From: Robertmurraya andreesenii
GTDB taxonomy: Bacteria > Bacillota > Bacilli > Bacillales > Cytobacillaceae
Direction: 5' to 3'
DNA length: 64,000 bases
Assembly: GCF_030813005.1 (NCBI RefSeq)
Contig: NZ_JAUSTU010000013.1
Location: forward strand, 77,829-141,828
Shown: piece after piece, positions 27,084-35,302 of the stretch
Position numbering within the stretch: position 1 is the first letter of the stretch
Layout of the letters: every line of letters starts with the position of its first letter
Notes under the pieces: model-generated
Seen by the model: the letters and a program-made list of their open reading frames with translations, nothing else
What the model was told of the DNA's origin: nothing
The model's database searches: none
Program-made: the position numbers and the translations under genes

Positions 27084-27935
27084 ATGAATAAAGAAACAGC
27101 CAAATCTATTAGAAAAAGCTTAACGGCTGATTGTACGAAATGCTTTGGACTTTGCTGCACAGCGCTTAATATTGTCGCATCGAGTGATTTTCCAATTAAC
27201 AAGGCAGCAGGCACACCTTGTAAAAATTTACAATCTGATTATGGGTGTCAAATTCACAGTGACTTACGAGAGAGAGGCTTTAAGGGTTGTACAGTATTTG
27301 ACTGTCTAGGTGCTGGACAAATCGTTTCTCAAGTTACTTTTAAAGGTCAAAGTTGGCGAGAACATCCTGAGATTGGTGACAAAATGTTTCAAGTGTTTCC
27401 GATCATCGAACAAATACACGAAATGATTGCCTACACAGCAGAAGCCTTATCCTATGACATCCCTCATGCTTTGTCTGAAAAATTGAGTGTACAGTTAAAA
27501 GAATTGCAGAACTTACAAAGCTTGGATGCTGAACAATTATTAACTCTTGATCTAGTGCTGTACAGATTTCCATTAAATAAATTGCTTTCGGAAACGAGCA
27601 AGGCTATTCGCGAAAGCTTAATTGCCAAACTACCTGGTACTAAAAATGCCAAGGATTACGATCATGAAAGAGCTAATTGGTTTGGTAAAAAATTAATGGG
27701 GAAAGATTTAAGGGCGGTCAATTTGAGGGGAGCCTATTTGATTGCTGCAGATATGAGGAATGCAGATTTAAGAGGTGCTGATCTTATTGGTGCAGATTTG
27801 CGTGATGCTGATTTAAGAGGAGCGAACTTATCCACCAGTTTGTTTTTAACTCAAATGCAAATTAATTCGGCTAAGGGTGATATGAGGACAAAATTACCAT
27901 CACATATACAACGCCCTTCTCATTGGATGAACTGA
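27084..27935 (+). CDS. Cys-cluster domain fused to pentapeptide repeats
   Basis: A 283-residue protein with AGAGGACC upstream of the ATG. Residues 17-74 carry a dense metal-site pattern: C17-x2-C20-x3-C24-C25, then C46, C55, H58, C69 and C74, similar to YkgJ-type zinc/iron clusters. A helical region follows, then about eight pentapeptide units of A(D/N)LRG type (about residues 205-250), expected to form a right-handed quadrilateral beta-helix. Pentapeptide proteins in bacteria include gyrase-protecting proteins, but this array is short and no such claim is warranted. I do not recall an equivalent at this place in B. subtilis, so it may be an acquired gene. Confidence 0.85.
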   Translation: MNKETAKSIRKSLTADCTKCFGLCCTALNIVASSDFPINKAAGTPCKNLQSDYGCQIHSDLRERGFKGCTVFDCLGAGQIVSQVTFKGQSWREHPEIGDKMFQVFPIIEQIHEMIAYTAEALSYDIPHALSEKLSVQLKELQNLQSLDAEQLLTLDLVLYRFPLNKLLSETSKAIRESLIAKLPGTKNAKDYDHERANWFGKKLMGKDLRAVNLRGAYLIAADMRNADLRGADLIGADLRDADLRGANLSTSLFLTQMQINSAKGDMRTKLPSHIQRPSHWMN

Positions 27936-28082
27936 TTTTGAACATGTTATTGGATTGAGGAAATCTCTTAATTTTTTGCCGTTCAATTGATAGAAAATCC
28001 TTATTCCATTAAAGGGTGCCTAAAGTATAGAAATTTCAGTAAACATGTTAAGATAGAGATACAATCGTTTTGAGGAGGATGA

Positions 28083-28532
28083 ATGATGAAGCTGACAGTA
28101 TATTTAGCAGGGGAAATACATAGTAGCTGGCGTGAGGAAATTAAGGATTTAGTAAAAGCCCGTGCGCTGCCAATCGAATTTGTGGGGCCGATGGAAAACC
28201 ATGACTTATCTGATCGAATTGGAGAAGAGATACTGGGCACTCAACCAAATCCAATCCTTCGTGACGATGCTGCCTCAAGCATCAACAATTTACGGACTCA
28301 GGTACTTATGAATAAGTCCGATCTAGTGATTGCATTATTTGGAAAAGAGTATAAGCAATGGAATACTGCTATGGATGCAAGTGCTGCTGTTTCCCTCGGA
28401 AAACCACTCATCTTGGTAAGACCTAAGGAATTGCATCATCCATTAAAAGAGCTTTCTAGAAAAGCCAATGTGACGGTTGAATCCGTTGAGCAAGTAATCG
28501 AGGTGCTCTCTTACATTTTTTCCGAGAAATAA
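28083..28532 (+). CDS. ytoQ: YtoQ family protein
   Basis: A protein of 148-149 residues; two adjacent ATGs (28083, 28086) follow GAGGAGG, and the second (MKLTVYLAGEIHS) matches the family start. The GEIHSSW opening and the later VIALFGKEYKQWNTAMDASAA stretch give a flavodoxin-like fold related to nucleoside 2-deoxyribosyltransferases. Activity has not been assigned to my knowledge. It is conserved in Bacillus next to ytpP and ytoP; here an accessory islet lies between it and ytoP. Confidence 0.88.
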   Translation: MMKLTVYLAGEIHSSWREEIKDLVKARALPIEFVGPMENHDLSDRIGEEILGTQPNPILRDDAASSINNLRTQVLMNKSDLVIALFGKEYKQWNTAMDASAAVSLGKPLILVRPKELHHPLKELSRKANVTVESVEQVIEVLSYIFSEK

Positions 28533-28573
28533 GCAACTTTGCGAATTATGCTGAGAAAAATAAAATGCACACC

Positions 28574-28608
28574 AAACCGACTGTTACTTAAAACAGGCGG
28601 TTTTTTCT
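28574..28608 (+). terminator. Terminator of ytoQ
   Basis: Stem AACCG-A-CTGTT with AACAG-G-CGGTT (one mismatch), then TTTTTT. Confidence 0.8.
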
Positions 28609-28693
28609 TGCCATCGTTCAAGTCCAAGATGGTTTTAATATAGGTATTGTCCATGGAACGGGGGAGGAAATTTCCATTTTTTAAATAAAGGCT

Positions 28694-28996
28694 ATTAATA
28701 CGTGAATAGAGAAAAGTGTGCGCAGGAGTAATACCTAATTGGAGTCATTAGTGCATGAACAGAGAAGGATTTGCTCATGAGTAGTATCCAATAGGGGCTA
28801 TTGGTGCACATGCAAAGAAGGTTTTGCTCGTGAGTAGCACCTAATAAGGTCTATTGGTACACGAACAAAGAAGGGTTTACTCATGAGTTGTATCCAATGG
28901 AAGCTATTGGGGCATAAACAAAGAAGGTTTTACCCGTAAGTAGTACCTAATAGGGCCTATTAGTACATGAACGGAGAAGGATTTGCTCATGAGTAT
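28694..28996. repeat. Degenerate tandem repeat, six units of 53 bp
   Basis: Units begin at 28694, 28747, 28800, 28853, 28906 and 28959 (the last shorter). Each has the form ATT(A/G)GTGCATGAAC, then AAAGAAGGATTTGCTC, then ATGAGTAGTA, ending CCAATAGGGGCT. At most unit junctions the sequence is a hairpin, for example CTAATAGG with CCTATTAG, or CCAATAG with CTATTGG; changes on one side are mostly matched on the other. The period is not a multiple of three and all frames contain stops, so it is not coding. The whole unit is similar from copy to copy, so it is not a CRISPR array. Confidence 0.88.
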
Positions 28997-29031
28997 AATT
29001 GCAAAATTAGCTAGATTAACAAAAAAATGCG

Positions 29032-29166
29032 TTAATCGTTTTTAATCAACACATCATTAGATTCTGTATATATTTCTCTAACTATCGCACAACTCTTTAG
29101 CTCTGATATATTCTTATTCGCTCCATTATCAATACAACAAATGGCAGTCGATATAAATTGAATAAA
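29032..29166 (-). pseudogene. Short open remnant, possible gene fragment
   Basis: An uninterrupted stretch of 44 codons with protein-like composition (contains STAICCIDNGANKN and IVREIYTESND) ends at TAA 29032-29034. It has no start codon with a ribosome site, and a stop lies immediately upstream. It may be the C-terminal scrap of a deleted gene in the accessory islet, or chance. The rest of the 28533-29216 gap holds the ytoQ terminator and the 53-bp array. Confidence 0.3.
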
Positions 29167-29216
29167 CTACACCCTATTCCGTTACTTATTTAGGGTAACT
29201 CTAGTAGTACTTACAT

Positions 29217-29468
29217 CTAAACTACCAATAGTACACTAGTTATTACAGCTATAGAAAGGCAGATCATAATAGAATAGAATAATACTTTCTGTTTAAAAGA
29301 GAATTCTTTAAAATTATTTTCTTTAAAAAAATGTTTTGAAACATAGAGCCAGAAAAAAACTGCACCTATCATTATAGAAAAATGTAGAAGTGAAGATACT
29401 TTTAGAATGTAAGCTAATATGATCAAGAGAAAGATAAAAATCAGCCTATACTTTTTAATAATCTTCAT
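29217..29468 (-). CDS. Small hydrophobic membrane protein, divergent from the halocin-like gene
   Basis: An 83-residue protein with an excellent site AAAGGAGGTG before the ATG. It has three predicted membrane segments (about residues 8-25, 28-47 and 62-82), separated by a charged loop KHFFKENNFKEFSFKQK. No family is recognised. It is transcribed divergently from the cysteine-rich secreted protein gene, from a promoter whose -35 box lies only 6 bp from the neighbour's. Size and topology would fit a membrane immunity or processing factor for that protein, but this is inference from context alone. Confidence 0.75.
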   Translation of the reverse strand: MKIIKKYRLIFIFLLIILAYILKVSSLLHFSIMIGAVFFWLYVSKHFFKENNFKEFSFKQKVLFYSIMICLSIAVITSVLLVV

Positions 29469-29491
29469 TTTTTCACCTCCTTTTATACCAT

Positions 29492-29520
29492 ATTATACAT
29501 ATAATTACGAAATTTTCCAA
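29492..29520 (-). promoter_or_regulatory. Promoter of the small membrane protein gene
   Basis: On the minus strand TTGGAA (29515-29520) and TATAAT (29492-29497) are separated by exactly 17 bp. Confidence 0.72.
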
Positions 29521-29526
29521 AAATTT

Positions 29527-29555
29527 TTTACAAAAATTCCGAATTATGATAATAT
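29527..29555 (+). promoter_or_regulatory. Promoter of the halocin-C8-like precursor gene
   Basis: TTTACA (29527-29532) and TAATAT (29550-29555) with a 17-bp spacer. It is back-to-back with the divergent promoter at 29492-29520, so the two genes could share control. AGGAGGG precedes the ATG at 29591. Confidence 0.7.
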
Positions 29556-29590
29556 TACAATTGTAGTAAAAACTATTAGGAGGGAATTAA

Positions 29591-30391
29591 ATGAACTTGA
29601 AAAAAGCCGTATTACTAGCGTTTTCATTCTTACTCCTTCTAAGTCAGGCAGGAAACAGTATAGTTTTTGCAACAAATGCAAATTCTACAAAAATCGATTC
29701 GACACAAGATTGCGGTTGTGGCGGGGATTTACCAGGTAATCAAGAGAAAATATTAGGTATCAACCAAGTAGACAATTCATTGATAGAGCGAGCAAAAGAG
29801 CATGTTCGTACAGATTATTTTATGGAAGAACATCCAGATAGTAATAAAGATAGTTACCTTGATCTTCTTTGGGAAGAATCAATTTTAGTTAACTATGAGA
29901 ATGGAAAGCAATCAATCACCGTTCCTTATAAACTCTCTGAAGATAGTAATTTAGAGAAATCTATTTTGAATATTGCATATAACAGTACTGAAGATACATT
30001 TGGTGCTGGGATGATAGCAGACTTTATGAGAGAAAATGAAAATGAAGTAGAGCATTTTTCAATTGCATATTCTTTACCTAATGGAGCACATTTATTTACA
30101 ATGGAGATCGATTTAGAATCGGGCGAAATGATCGTAACTGCTAGTTATGACGATGATTATTATGTGAAAATGGCAGATGACTATGCTTTTAAGTCTGGAA
30201 ATCCATTGGGATACTGGGACTGTGTTGGTAAGTGTCTCAAAAATACATGGAATAAACTCCCAGGGCCAGTTAGAATAGCATGCGAAGGAGCATGTGGAGC
30301 TTGTCTTTGGGATCCTACAAGAATTACCTGTGCAGGCTGTATAGTATGTCTAGCAAGCTATGCTGTAGGTTGCATTTTATCTTGTGCATAG
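29591..30391 (+). CDS. Secreted precursor with C-terminal ten-cysteine domain, halocin-C8-like bacteriocin candidate
   Basis: A 266-residue protein. Residues 1-27 are a Sec-type signal peptide. A hydrophilic, acidic middle part (about 28-208, including CGCGGDLPGNQ) is followed by a compact C-terminal domain (about 210-266) with ten cysteines in motifs CVGKC, CEGACGAC, CAGCIVC and GCILSC. This layout closely parallels the halocin C8 precursor, in which a long N-terminal part becomes the immunity protein and a C-terminal ten-cysteine peptide is the bacteriocin; related domains occur in Firmicutes. Antimicrobial activity is inferred, not shown. The gene is AT-rich, single, strongly promoted and followed by a 16-bp-stem terminator, within an accessory islet. 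Confidence 0.72.
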   Translation: MNLKKAVLLAFSFLLLLSQAGNSIVFATNANSTKIDSTQDCGCGGDLPGNQEKILGINQVDNSLIERAKEHVRTDYFMEEHPDSNKDSYLDLLWEESILVNYENGKQSITVPYKLSEDSNLEKSILNIAYNSTEDTFGAGMIADFMRENENEVEHFSIAYSLPNGAHLFTMEIDLESGEMIVTASYDDDYYVKMADDYAFKSGNPLGYWDCVGKCLKNTWNKLPGPVRIACEGACGACLWDPTRITCAGCIVCLASYAVGCILSCA

Positions 30392-30405
30392 ATGAATAAA
30401 TAATA

Positions 30406-30446
30406 AAGGAAGGACCTGACTGGATATTAAGTCAGGTCCTTCCTTT
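30406..30446. terminator. Bidirectional terminator between the halocin-like gene and the DUF84 gene
   Basis: A 16-bp perfect stem (30406-30421 with 30430-30445) between convergent stops at 30391 and 30454. Confidence 0.85.
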
Positions 30447-30453
30447 ATGAAAG

Positions 30454-30966
30454 CTATTTCTTATATTTGTATTCATACTGACCTTTTAAAAGCTTCATGA
30501 CATGGGTAAACATTTCAGCACGATCGACCTCCCCATTGGAGAAAATCCCGATCGCTCCTTCCTGTTTACGTACATTTTCCTTTTTAGCATAGTCATCCAT
30601 CACAGGTCCTAATTCCTCACCAGCTTTAAGCCTTTCCGCAATTTCCGTTGGTAATGGAATTCTTGCCCCACCTGCTAGGAGCGGTTGCTCCCCTTTAACA
30701 GCTAATGCTCCCCAGTTACAAAGAAAGAGGCCATGTTCATGCTGATGAACGCCACCTTCTAGACCGATTCCGATATCCCCTTCCCCTTGCTCTAATGCGG
30801 CAAGTGCCCGGTTCAGTGCGCCCGTCATCGTTTCTTCATCTGAAAAAGGCTGTCCACTCACGCCTGAAGCAACATTTATAGTCATATATTCCGGTTGATC
30901 GTCGACAAAAACAGATTGAACTGCTTTAATTTTTGCCGGATTCTTTGTCCCTATTACGATTTTCAT
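30454..30966 (-). CDS. DUF84 family inosine/xanthosine triphosphatase-like protein
   Basis: A 170-residue protein related to YjjX-type house-cleaning NTPases, which hydrolyse ITP/XTP. It begins MKIVIGTKNPAKIKAV, the substrate-loop signature, and contains GIGLEGGV and SDEETMTGALNRA. I chose ATG 30966 because GAAGGTAT precedes it and the family starts there; an upstream in-frame ATG at 31044 lies inside ytoP. It follows ytoP at 37 bp and is probably co-transcribed with it. Confidence 0.87.
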   Translation of the reverse strand: MKIVIGTKNPAKIKAVQSVFVDDQPEYMTINVASGVSGQPFSDEETMTGALNRALAALEQGEGDIGIGLEGGVHQHEHGLFLCNWGALAVKGEQPLLAGGARIPLPTEIAERLKAGEELGPVMDDYAKKENVRKQEGAIGIFSNGEVDRAEMFTHVMKLLKGQYEYKYKK

Positions 30967-31003
30967 GGTGAATATACCTTCTTTCATCCGGTAGAAAATG
31001 AAT

Positions 31004-32071
31004 TTATGAGTTTTGACGAATCGTTTCAACTGTTGTTTTGTCACAAGCCTTTACGAGCTTGATTAATAATTCCTTCGCCGCTGCGTAATCATCGACATGC
31101 ACGATTGATGCATGGGTATGAATGTAGCGAGAACAAATGCCGATCACCGCACTTGGAACCCCTTCATTTGTTAAATGAACTCGCCCCGCATCGGTTCCAC
31201 CTGGTGAAACAAAATATTGGTAAGGAATGTGATGGGTTTCAGCTGTATCCAAGACAAATTCTCTCATGCCACGATGTGTAACCATTGAGCGATCGAGAAT
31301 TCTTAAAAGGGTTCCCTTCCCTAAATGGCCAAATTCCTTTTTGTCTCCGGTCATGTCATTGGCTGGACTTGCATCCATCGCAAAGAAAATATCTGGTTTA
31401 ATCATTGTCGCTGCTGTTTGTGCACCTCGTAGTCCAACCTCTTCTTGAACGGTTGCACCAGAGTAAAGGGTATTTGGAAGCTTCTCATCCTTTAACGCTT
31501 CCAATAGTTCAATTGAAAGACCGCAGCCATAGCGATTATCCCAAGCCTTTGCGAGAATTTTCTTCTCGTTTGCCATTGGTGTAAACGGACAAATCGGTAC
31601 AATTTGCTGACCAGGCTTAATGCCAATTTTGATCGCATCCTCACGGTCATCCGCACCGATATCGATAAGCATGTTCTCGACTTCCATCGGCTTCTTTCTT
31701 TTTTCCTCGTCTAATAAATGAGGAGGAATGGAACCAATTACCCCAACAATTGGGCCGTTCTCTGTAATAATTTGTACACGCTGTGCTAAAAGAACCTGAT
31801 TCCACCAGCCACCAAGGGTTTGGAATCTAAGCATTCCATTATCCGTAATGGCGGTTACCATAAAGCCGACTTCATCCATATGGCCAGCAGCCATGACGAT
31901 AGGGCCATCCCCTTTTCTCACACCAAAGATGCTGCCAAGCTTGTCCTGCACTACCTCATCTGCATATTTAGAAAGCTCTTCACGCATGAAATTTCTCACC
32001 AAATGCTCGTTCCCTGGTGCACCAGGTAGCTCAGTTAAAGTTTTGAATAGCTGTCTTGTTTTCTCGTTCAT
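31004..32071 (-). CDS. ytoP: YtoP, M42 family metallo-aminopeptidase
   Basis: A 355-residue dinuclear zinc aminopeptidase of the M42 (glutamyl aminopeptidase/FrvX) family. Metal-ligand motifs are AAGHMDEVGFM near residue 60, WDNRYGCGLS near 180, TVQEEVGLRGA near 212 and AMDASPAND near 230. It forms large cytosolic assemblies in related proteins and completes peptide breakdown. Old annotations as endoglucanase are incorrect for this family. The gene is upstream of the DUF84 gene. Confidence 0.92.
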   Translation of the reverse strand: MNEKTRQLFKTLTELPGAPGNEHLVRNFMREELSKYADEVVQDKLGSIFGVRKGDGPIVMAAGHMDEVGFMVTAITDNGMLRFQTLGGWWNQVLLAQRVQIITENGPIVGVIGSIPPHLLDEEKRKKPMEVENMLIDIGADDREDAIKIGIKPGQQIVPICPFTPMANEKKILAKAWDNRYGCGLSIELLEALKDEKLPNTLYSGATVQEEVGLRGAQTAATMIKPDIFFAMDASPANDMTGDKKEFGHLGKGTLLRILDRSMVTHRGMREFVLDTAETHHIPYQYFVSPGGTDAGRVHLTNEGVPSAVIGICSRYIHTHASIVHVDDYAAAKELLIKLVKACDKTTVETIRQNS

Positions 32072-32209
32072 CCTTTATGTCTCCTTCAAGTAAACTTATG
32101 TATATGCTTTATTTTACAGAAGTTTCTTTACTCTTACCACTTTCAGATTTCAACTGTGTTAATATAAGGGAAGTAAGAAATTCATTCTGACCGGATTGGA
32201 GGCTTTTCA

Positions 32210-32524
32210 TTGAACTGGAAATCTTTTTTTCTAGGGCTTAGTGTTGGAATCGTAAGTGGATTTGTGACGAAGGAAATTCTCGATTCCAAAACGATGGTTT
32301 CACCGGAAAAAGCATTGTCAAATGCAAAGGAGTTATTTAAGCAGGCTGGACCGATTAGCGGCTCGTGGATCCATATGAATACGGAACCATACGAAAAGGA
32401 TCATTTCACCTACACAGTGTATAAGGGTGGCATTTCAAGAGCCATTGATGAGAAAATTGAGCAATATGAATTTGTGGCGGATGCCATGAATGGCAGTGTG
32501 ATTCATACCGCAAGAATACAATGA
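32210..32524 (+). CDS. ytzB: YtzB, small membrane-anchored PepSY-like protein
   Basis: A 104-residue protein that starts at TTG 32210, with TGGAGG 7 nt upstream. A hydrophobic N-terminus (residues 5-20, FFLGLSVGIVSGFV) anchors or exports it, and the remainder resembles a single PepSY-like domain (VSPEKALSNAKE to the C-terminus). Such domains are thought to inhibit or bind peptidases. It is convergent with ytnP. No enzymatic motif. Confidence 0.82.
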   Translation: MNWKSFFLGLSVGIVSGFVTKEILDSKTMVSPEKALSNAKELFKQAGPISGSWIHMNTEPYEKDHFTYTVYKGGISRAIDEKIEQYEFVADAMNGSVIHTARIQ

Positions 32525-32526
32525 AA

Positions 32527-32553
32527 AAATCCCCAACTTGGGGATTTTTTCTA
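32527..32553 (+). terminator. Terminator of ytzB
   Basis: AAATCCCCAA stem with TTGGGGATTT and following T-run; shared with the ytnP stop at 32551. Confidence 0.85.
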
Positions 32554-33390
32554 TCTCTCTCTTTTAACCGACTGATCGATGTTATTGGCCTCATCCCATT
32601 TGACTGCCCGATACATAGCATCATGGTAGAAGGTGAACCAAGCCTGATTCTCTAAACCAAATTTCAACCATTTTTGCTTGGCTGCAATCGAATCCATTGG
32701 ATAATCGTCATAAGCCATGACCCAAAGGACATTTTGATGAGCATGCGTTGGCATAATATCTGCCATATGTAGAGCCATTTCTCCCCCGTCCTCAAGGATG
32801 ACAACAGAATGACCAGCACTGTGACCGCCTGTATGAACCATTTTGATTGGTCCGAGCGACCATTCCTTTTCAAATGTTTCGACCTGATGTTGAATCGGCT
32901 CCCAATTTTCCTTCCAGTATGTATTTCTAGAGCGTATATTTGGCTCTCTCATTTCATCCCATTCGATTTTGGATGTAATAATTTTGCTGTTAGGAAAGAC
33001 GGATACATATTGACCATTCTCCTCCTTTGTTAAGCCATTTGCATGGTCATAATGCATATGCGTCATGATAACATAGTCGACATCTCTTGTAGTGAGCCCT
33101 AGCTCATGTAAGGATTGCTCAATATCTGATTCTTCCAATACACCAAAGTTTCTTTTTTGCTTTTCAGTAAGCTTTCCAACCCCAATTCCCGATTCGATCA
33201 AGAAAGTTTTGTCTCCACCTTGGATTAAAATAGGATCTGTTCTTAATTCAATTTGATTGTTGTCATTATGTGGATATTTCCTCGACCATAATGGCTTAGG
33301 TACGACGCCAAACATCGCACCCCCGTCTAAATGGGTCACGCCACCCCTTAGCCATGTAAGAGTATACCCACCAATTTGTAATGTCTCCAT
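32551..33390 (-). CDS. ytnP: YtnP, metallo-beta-lactamase-fold lactonase homologue
   Basis: A 279-residue protein with the zinc motif HMHYDHANG (about residue 110), HSAGHS and a later HADI-like ligand region, the order of the AiiA-type metallo-beta-lactamase family. B. subtilis YtnP degrades acyl-homoserine lactones and blocks streptomycin-linked signalling in Streptomyces, so a quorum-quenching role is plausible. It is monocistronic and cytoplasmic (no signal peptide). The ATG follows a GGGAGGGA-type site. Confidence 0.9.
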   Translation of the reverse strand: METLQIGGYTLTWLRGGVTHLDGGAMFGVVPKPLWSRKYPHNDNNQIELRTDPILIQGGDKTFLIESGIGVGKLTEKQKRNFGVLEESDIEQSLHELGLTTRDVDYVIMTHMHYDHANGLTKEENGQYVSVFPNSKIITSKIEWDEMREPNIRSRNTYWKENWEPIQHQVETFEKEWSLGPIKMVHTGGHSAGHSVVILEDGGEMALHMADIMPTHAHQNVLWVMAYDDYPMDSIAAKQKWLKFGLENQAWFTFYHDAMYRAVKWDEANNIDQSVKRER

Positions 33391-33447
33391 GAGAGTCCCT
33401 CCCTTTGTTTGATTTTATCATTTTTGGATGAAATTTTCCGTAAATGA

Positions 33448-33475
33448 AAAGCCTATCCATTTGGATAAGCTTTTA
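33448..33475 (-). terminator. Terminator of trmB
   Basis: Minus-strand stem AAGC(T)TATCC with GGATA(G)GCTT, then TTTTC, directly after the trmB stop. Confidence 0.7.
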
Positions 33476-33476
33476 A

Positions 33477-34115
33477 TCAGGGATATTGAACCTCACAACG
33501 ATAAATTCGGCTTCCTTGTTGCGAGAACTTTTCTTCATATTCCGTCATGATATTTCCCTCAAAATCACTGTTATGCAAATCAAGGCTAATATATTTTAAC
33601 AAAAGACCATATTCGGAAAAGCTAAGTAAGGAGAACTCAAACAAGCCTTGATTATCGGTTTTGAAATGGAGTTCTCCCTTCTCAACTAGAATATCCTCAT
33701 ATAGCTTTAAGAAGGTCTTGTAGGTTAACCGGCGTTTGGCATGACGAGTCTTTGGCCAAGGATCTGAAAAATTCAAATAAACGCGGTTCACCTCACCCTT
33801 GGCAAAAATATCAGTCAGCTTTTCCGCATTCACGTTTAACAGCTTGAGATTAGGCAATTTCGCTTCTGTTAAACGTTCTAAGGCTGAAACAATGACACTA
33901 TCAAATAACTCAATTCCAATATAATTGATATGTGGATTGGCCTTTGCCATTTCTGTAATGAACCGGCCTTTTCCAGTTCCTACCTCGATATGAAGAGGCT
34001 GATCTTTTTCAAAAACGGAATTCCATTTTCCTTTATTTTCTTCTGGAGAAGGGATAACGTATTCTGGATGCGAATCCAGCATTTCCCTTGCCCATGGCTT
34101 ATTTCTTACACGCAT
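33477..34115 (-). CDS. trmB: tRNA (guanine-N7-)-methyltransferase
   Basis: TrmB (YtmQ) makes m7G46 in the tRNA variable loop using SAM. The 212-residue product has the SAM loop EVGTGKGRFI near residue 43 and the family signature DPWPKTRHAKRRL near 115. The start is ATG 34115, with AGAGGTG upstream; an in-frame upstream start lacks a site and would add a non-conserved leader. It is a Rossmann-fold cytoplasmic enzyme and the gene stands between ytnP and ytzH as in B. subtilis. Confidence 0.95.
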   Translation of the reverse strand: MRVRNKPWAREMLDSHPEYVIPSPEENKGKWNSVFEKDQPLHIEVGTGKGRFITEMAKANPHINYIGIELFDSVIVSALERLTEAKLPNLKLLNVNAEKLTDIFAKGEVNRVYLNFSDPWPKTRHAKRRLTYKTFLKLYEDILVEKGELHFKTDNQGLFEFSLLSFSEYGLLLKYISLDLHNSDFEGNIMTEYEEKFSQQGSRIYRCEVQYP

Positions 34116-34262
34116 CTGGACACCTCTGTAATCTTTATTCCTACAAAACGATAACATTTCAAAGGACTACAAGCAAGCATTATCCGTATGAGAATGCATA
34201 AACAAGAAAAGGAACTCACATGCTAGATGTGAATTCCTTATTACAGAAGCGAAAGGGTGTAG

Positions 34263-34535
34263 ATGATGCCATTGAATCAACAGCATCAGGTTGAAATCTT
34301 AAAGGATATATTAACCAATCATCAAGAAGACTGTTGTGGATCCGTTTCAGAGCTTCAGCAATTACAACGATTAGTGAAGTCGCTGATGGCTGATTCAAGT
34401 ATGAATAATGAAGTATTAGAGCAAATATACCTTTATAGCCAAAATGGGATTAATTCAAGTAATTTAGACAATCATATTGAAACCCATCAAGAGAAATTAT
34501 CCCAGTGGGTCAGTGATATGGATCAGTTTTCTTAA
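34263..34535 (+). CDS. ytzH: YtzH-like protein
   Basis: A 90-residue acidic helical protein, start ATG 34263 with GAAAGGGTG upstream. It contains the conserved-looking DCCGSVSELQQLQRLVKSL segment of the YtzH family. No known function. Its end overlaps the end of convergent ytmP by 4 bp. Confidence 0.8.
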   Translation: MMPLNQQHQVEILKDILTNHQEDCCGSVSELQQLQRLVKSLMADSSMNNEVLEQIYLYSQNGINSSNLDNHIETHQEKLSQWVSDMDQFS

Positions 34536-35302
34536 ATTTTCCCTAAATGATCGAGGGTTTTGTTCATTTCATCAAATCTATCTCTGTTCTTATGCCATTG
34601 GACAGAATATAAGGTTTGAGCAACAAAATACCATTTCATTCTCAAGCGCAAATGGTTATCGAGCTCTACACCATAAAGATGAATCCAATCCTCCCAGTTT
34701 TCTTCAGGGATATACCAATAAAGCATCATACCTAAATCAATGGCTGGGTCACCTATCATAGCACCGTCCCAGTCGATCAAAAACAATTCATCCTTTTCTG
34801 TTAAAAGCCAGTTGTTATGATTGACGTCGCAATGGCAAACCACGTGGGCGTCAGTAGGGATGTTCGAAAGCTCTCTCTGTAAGAAATCCAAAGCCTGATT
34901 AATCTTTGGATTGGCTAAAAGCTCATAATCCAACATCTCTAATAAGGAACGGAGAAGGCTATCTGGATGGACCGGGGTTTTCCCCATTCTTCTTAACATC
35001 CCGAGTAGCGGCTTTGAACAATGAATTTTCTGAAGAAGCTTAGCTACCCGCTCATGATTCATTTCGGGTGGTTTGAGCTCTCTTCCTTCGAGCCATTGCT
35101 GTGCAGTGATTACATCTCCACTTTCTAGTCTTTTTGTCCAAATAAGTTTTGGAACAATTCCTTCTGCTGATAAAACGGCAAGAAATGGAGAGGAATTTCG
35201 CTTTAAGAATAACCTTTGTTCTTCATGTTGTGCAAAAAATGCTTCTCCGGTTGCCCCTCCAGCAGGGACAATTTCCCATTCATGTCCAAATAAGTGTTCC
35301 AA
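34532..35302 (-). CDS. ytmP: YtmP, phosphotransferase (aminoglycoside/choline kinase fold)
   Basis: A 256-residue protein of the APH/choline kinase fold. The catalytic loop HCDVNHNNWLL matches the Brenner motif HxDxxxxN, and the metal-binding LIDWDGA follows at the expected distance. The N-terminal lobe begins with a short ATP-lobe. Physiological substrate is unknown; it is a conserved Bacillus gene between ytzH and ytlR. No resistance function should be inferred from the fold. Confidence 0.88.
   Translation of the reverse strand: MEHLFGHEWEIVPAGGATGEAFFAQHEEQRLFLKRNSSPFLAVLSAEGIVPKLIWTKRLESGDVITAQQWLEGRELKPPEMNHERVAKLLQKIHCSKPLLGMLRRMGKTPVHPDSLLRSLLEMLDYELLANPKINQALDFLQRELSNIPTDAHVVCHCDVNHNNWLLTEKDELFLIDWDGAMIGDPAIDLGMMLYWYIPEENWEDWIHLYGVELDNHLRLRMKWYFVAQTLYSVQWHKNRDRFDEMNKTLDHLGKI

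Noticed and set aside
28694..28996. CRISPR array
   Set aside because: Regular spacing suggested it, but the whole 53-bp unit is similar between copies; there are no unique spacers and no cas genes nearby.
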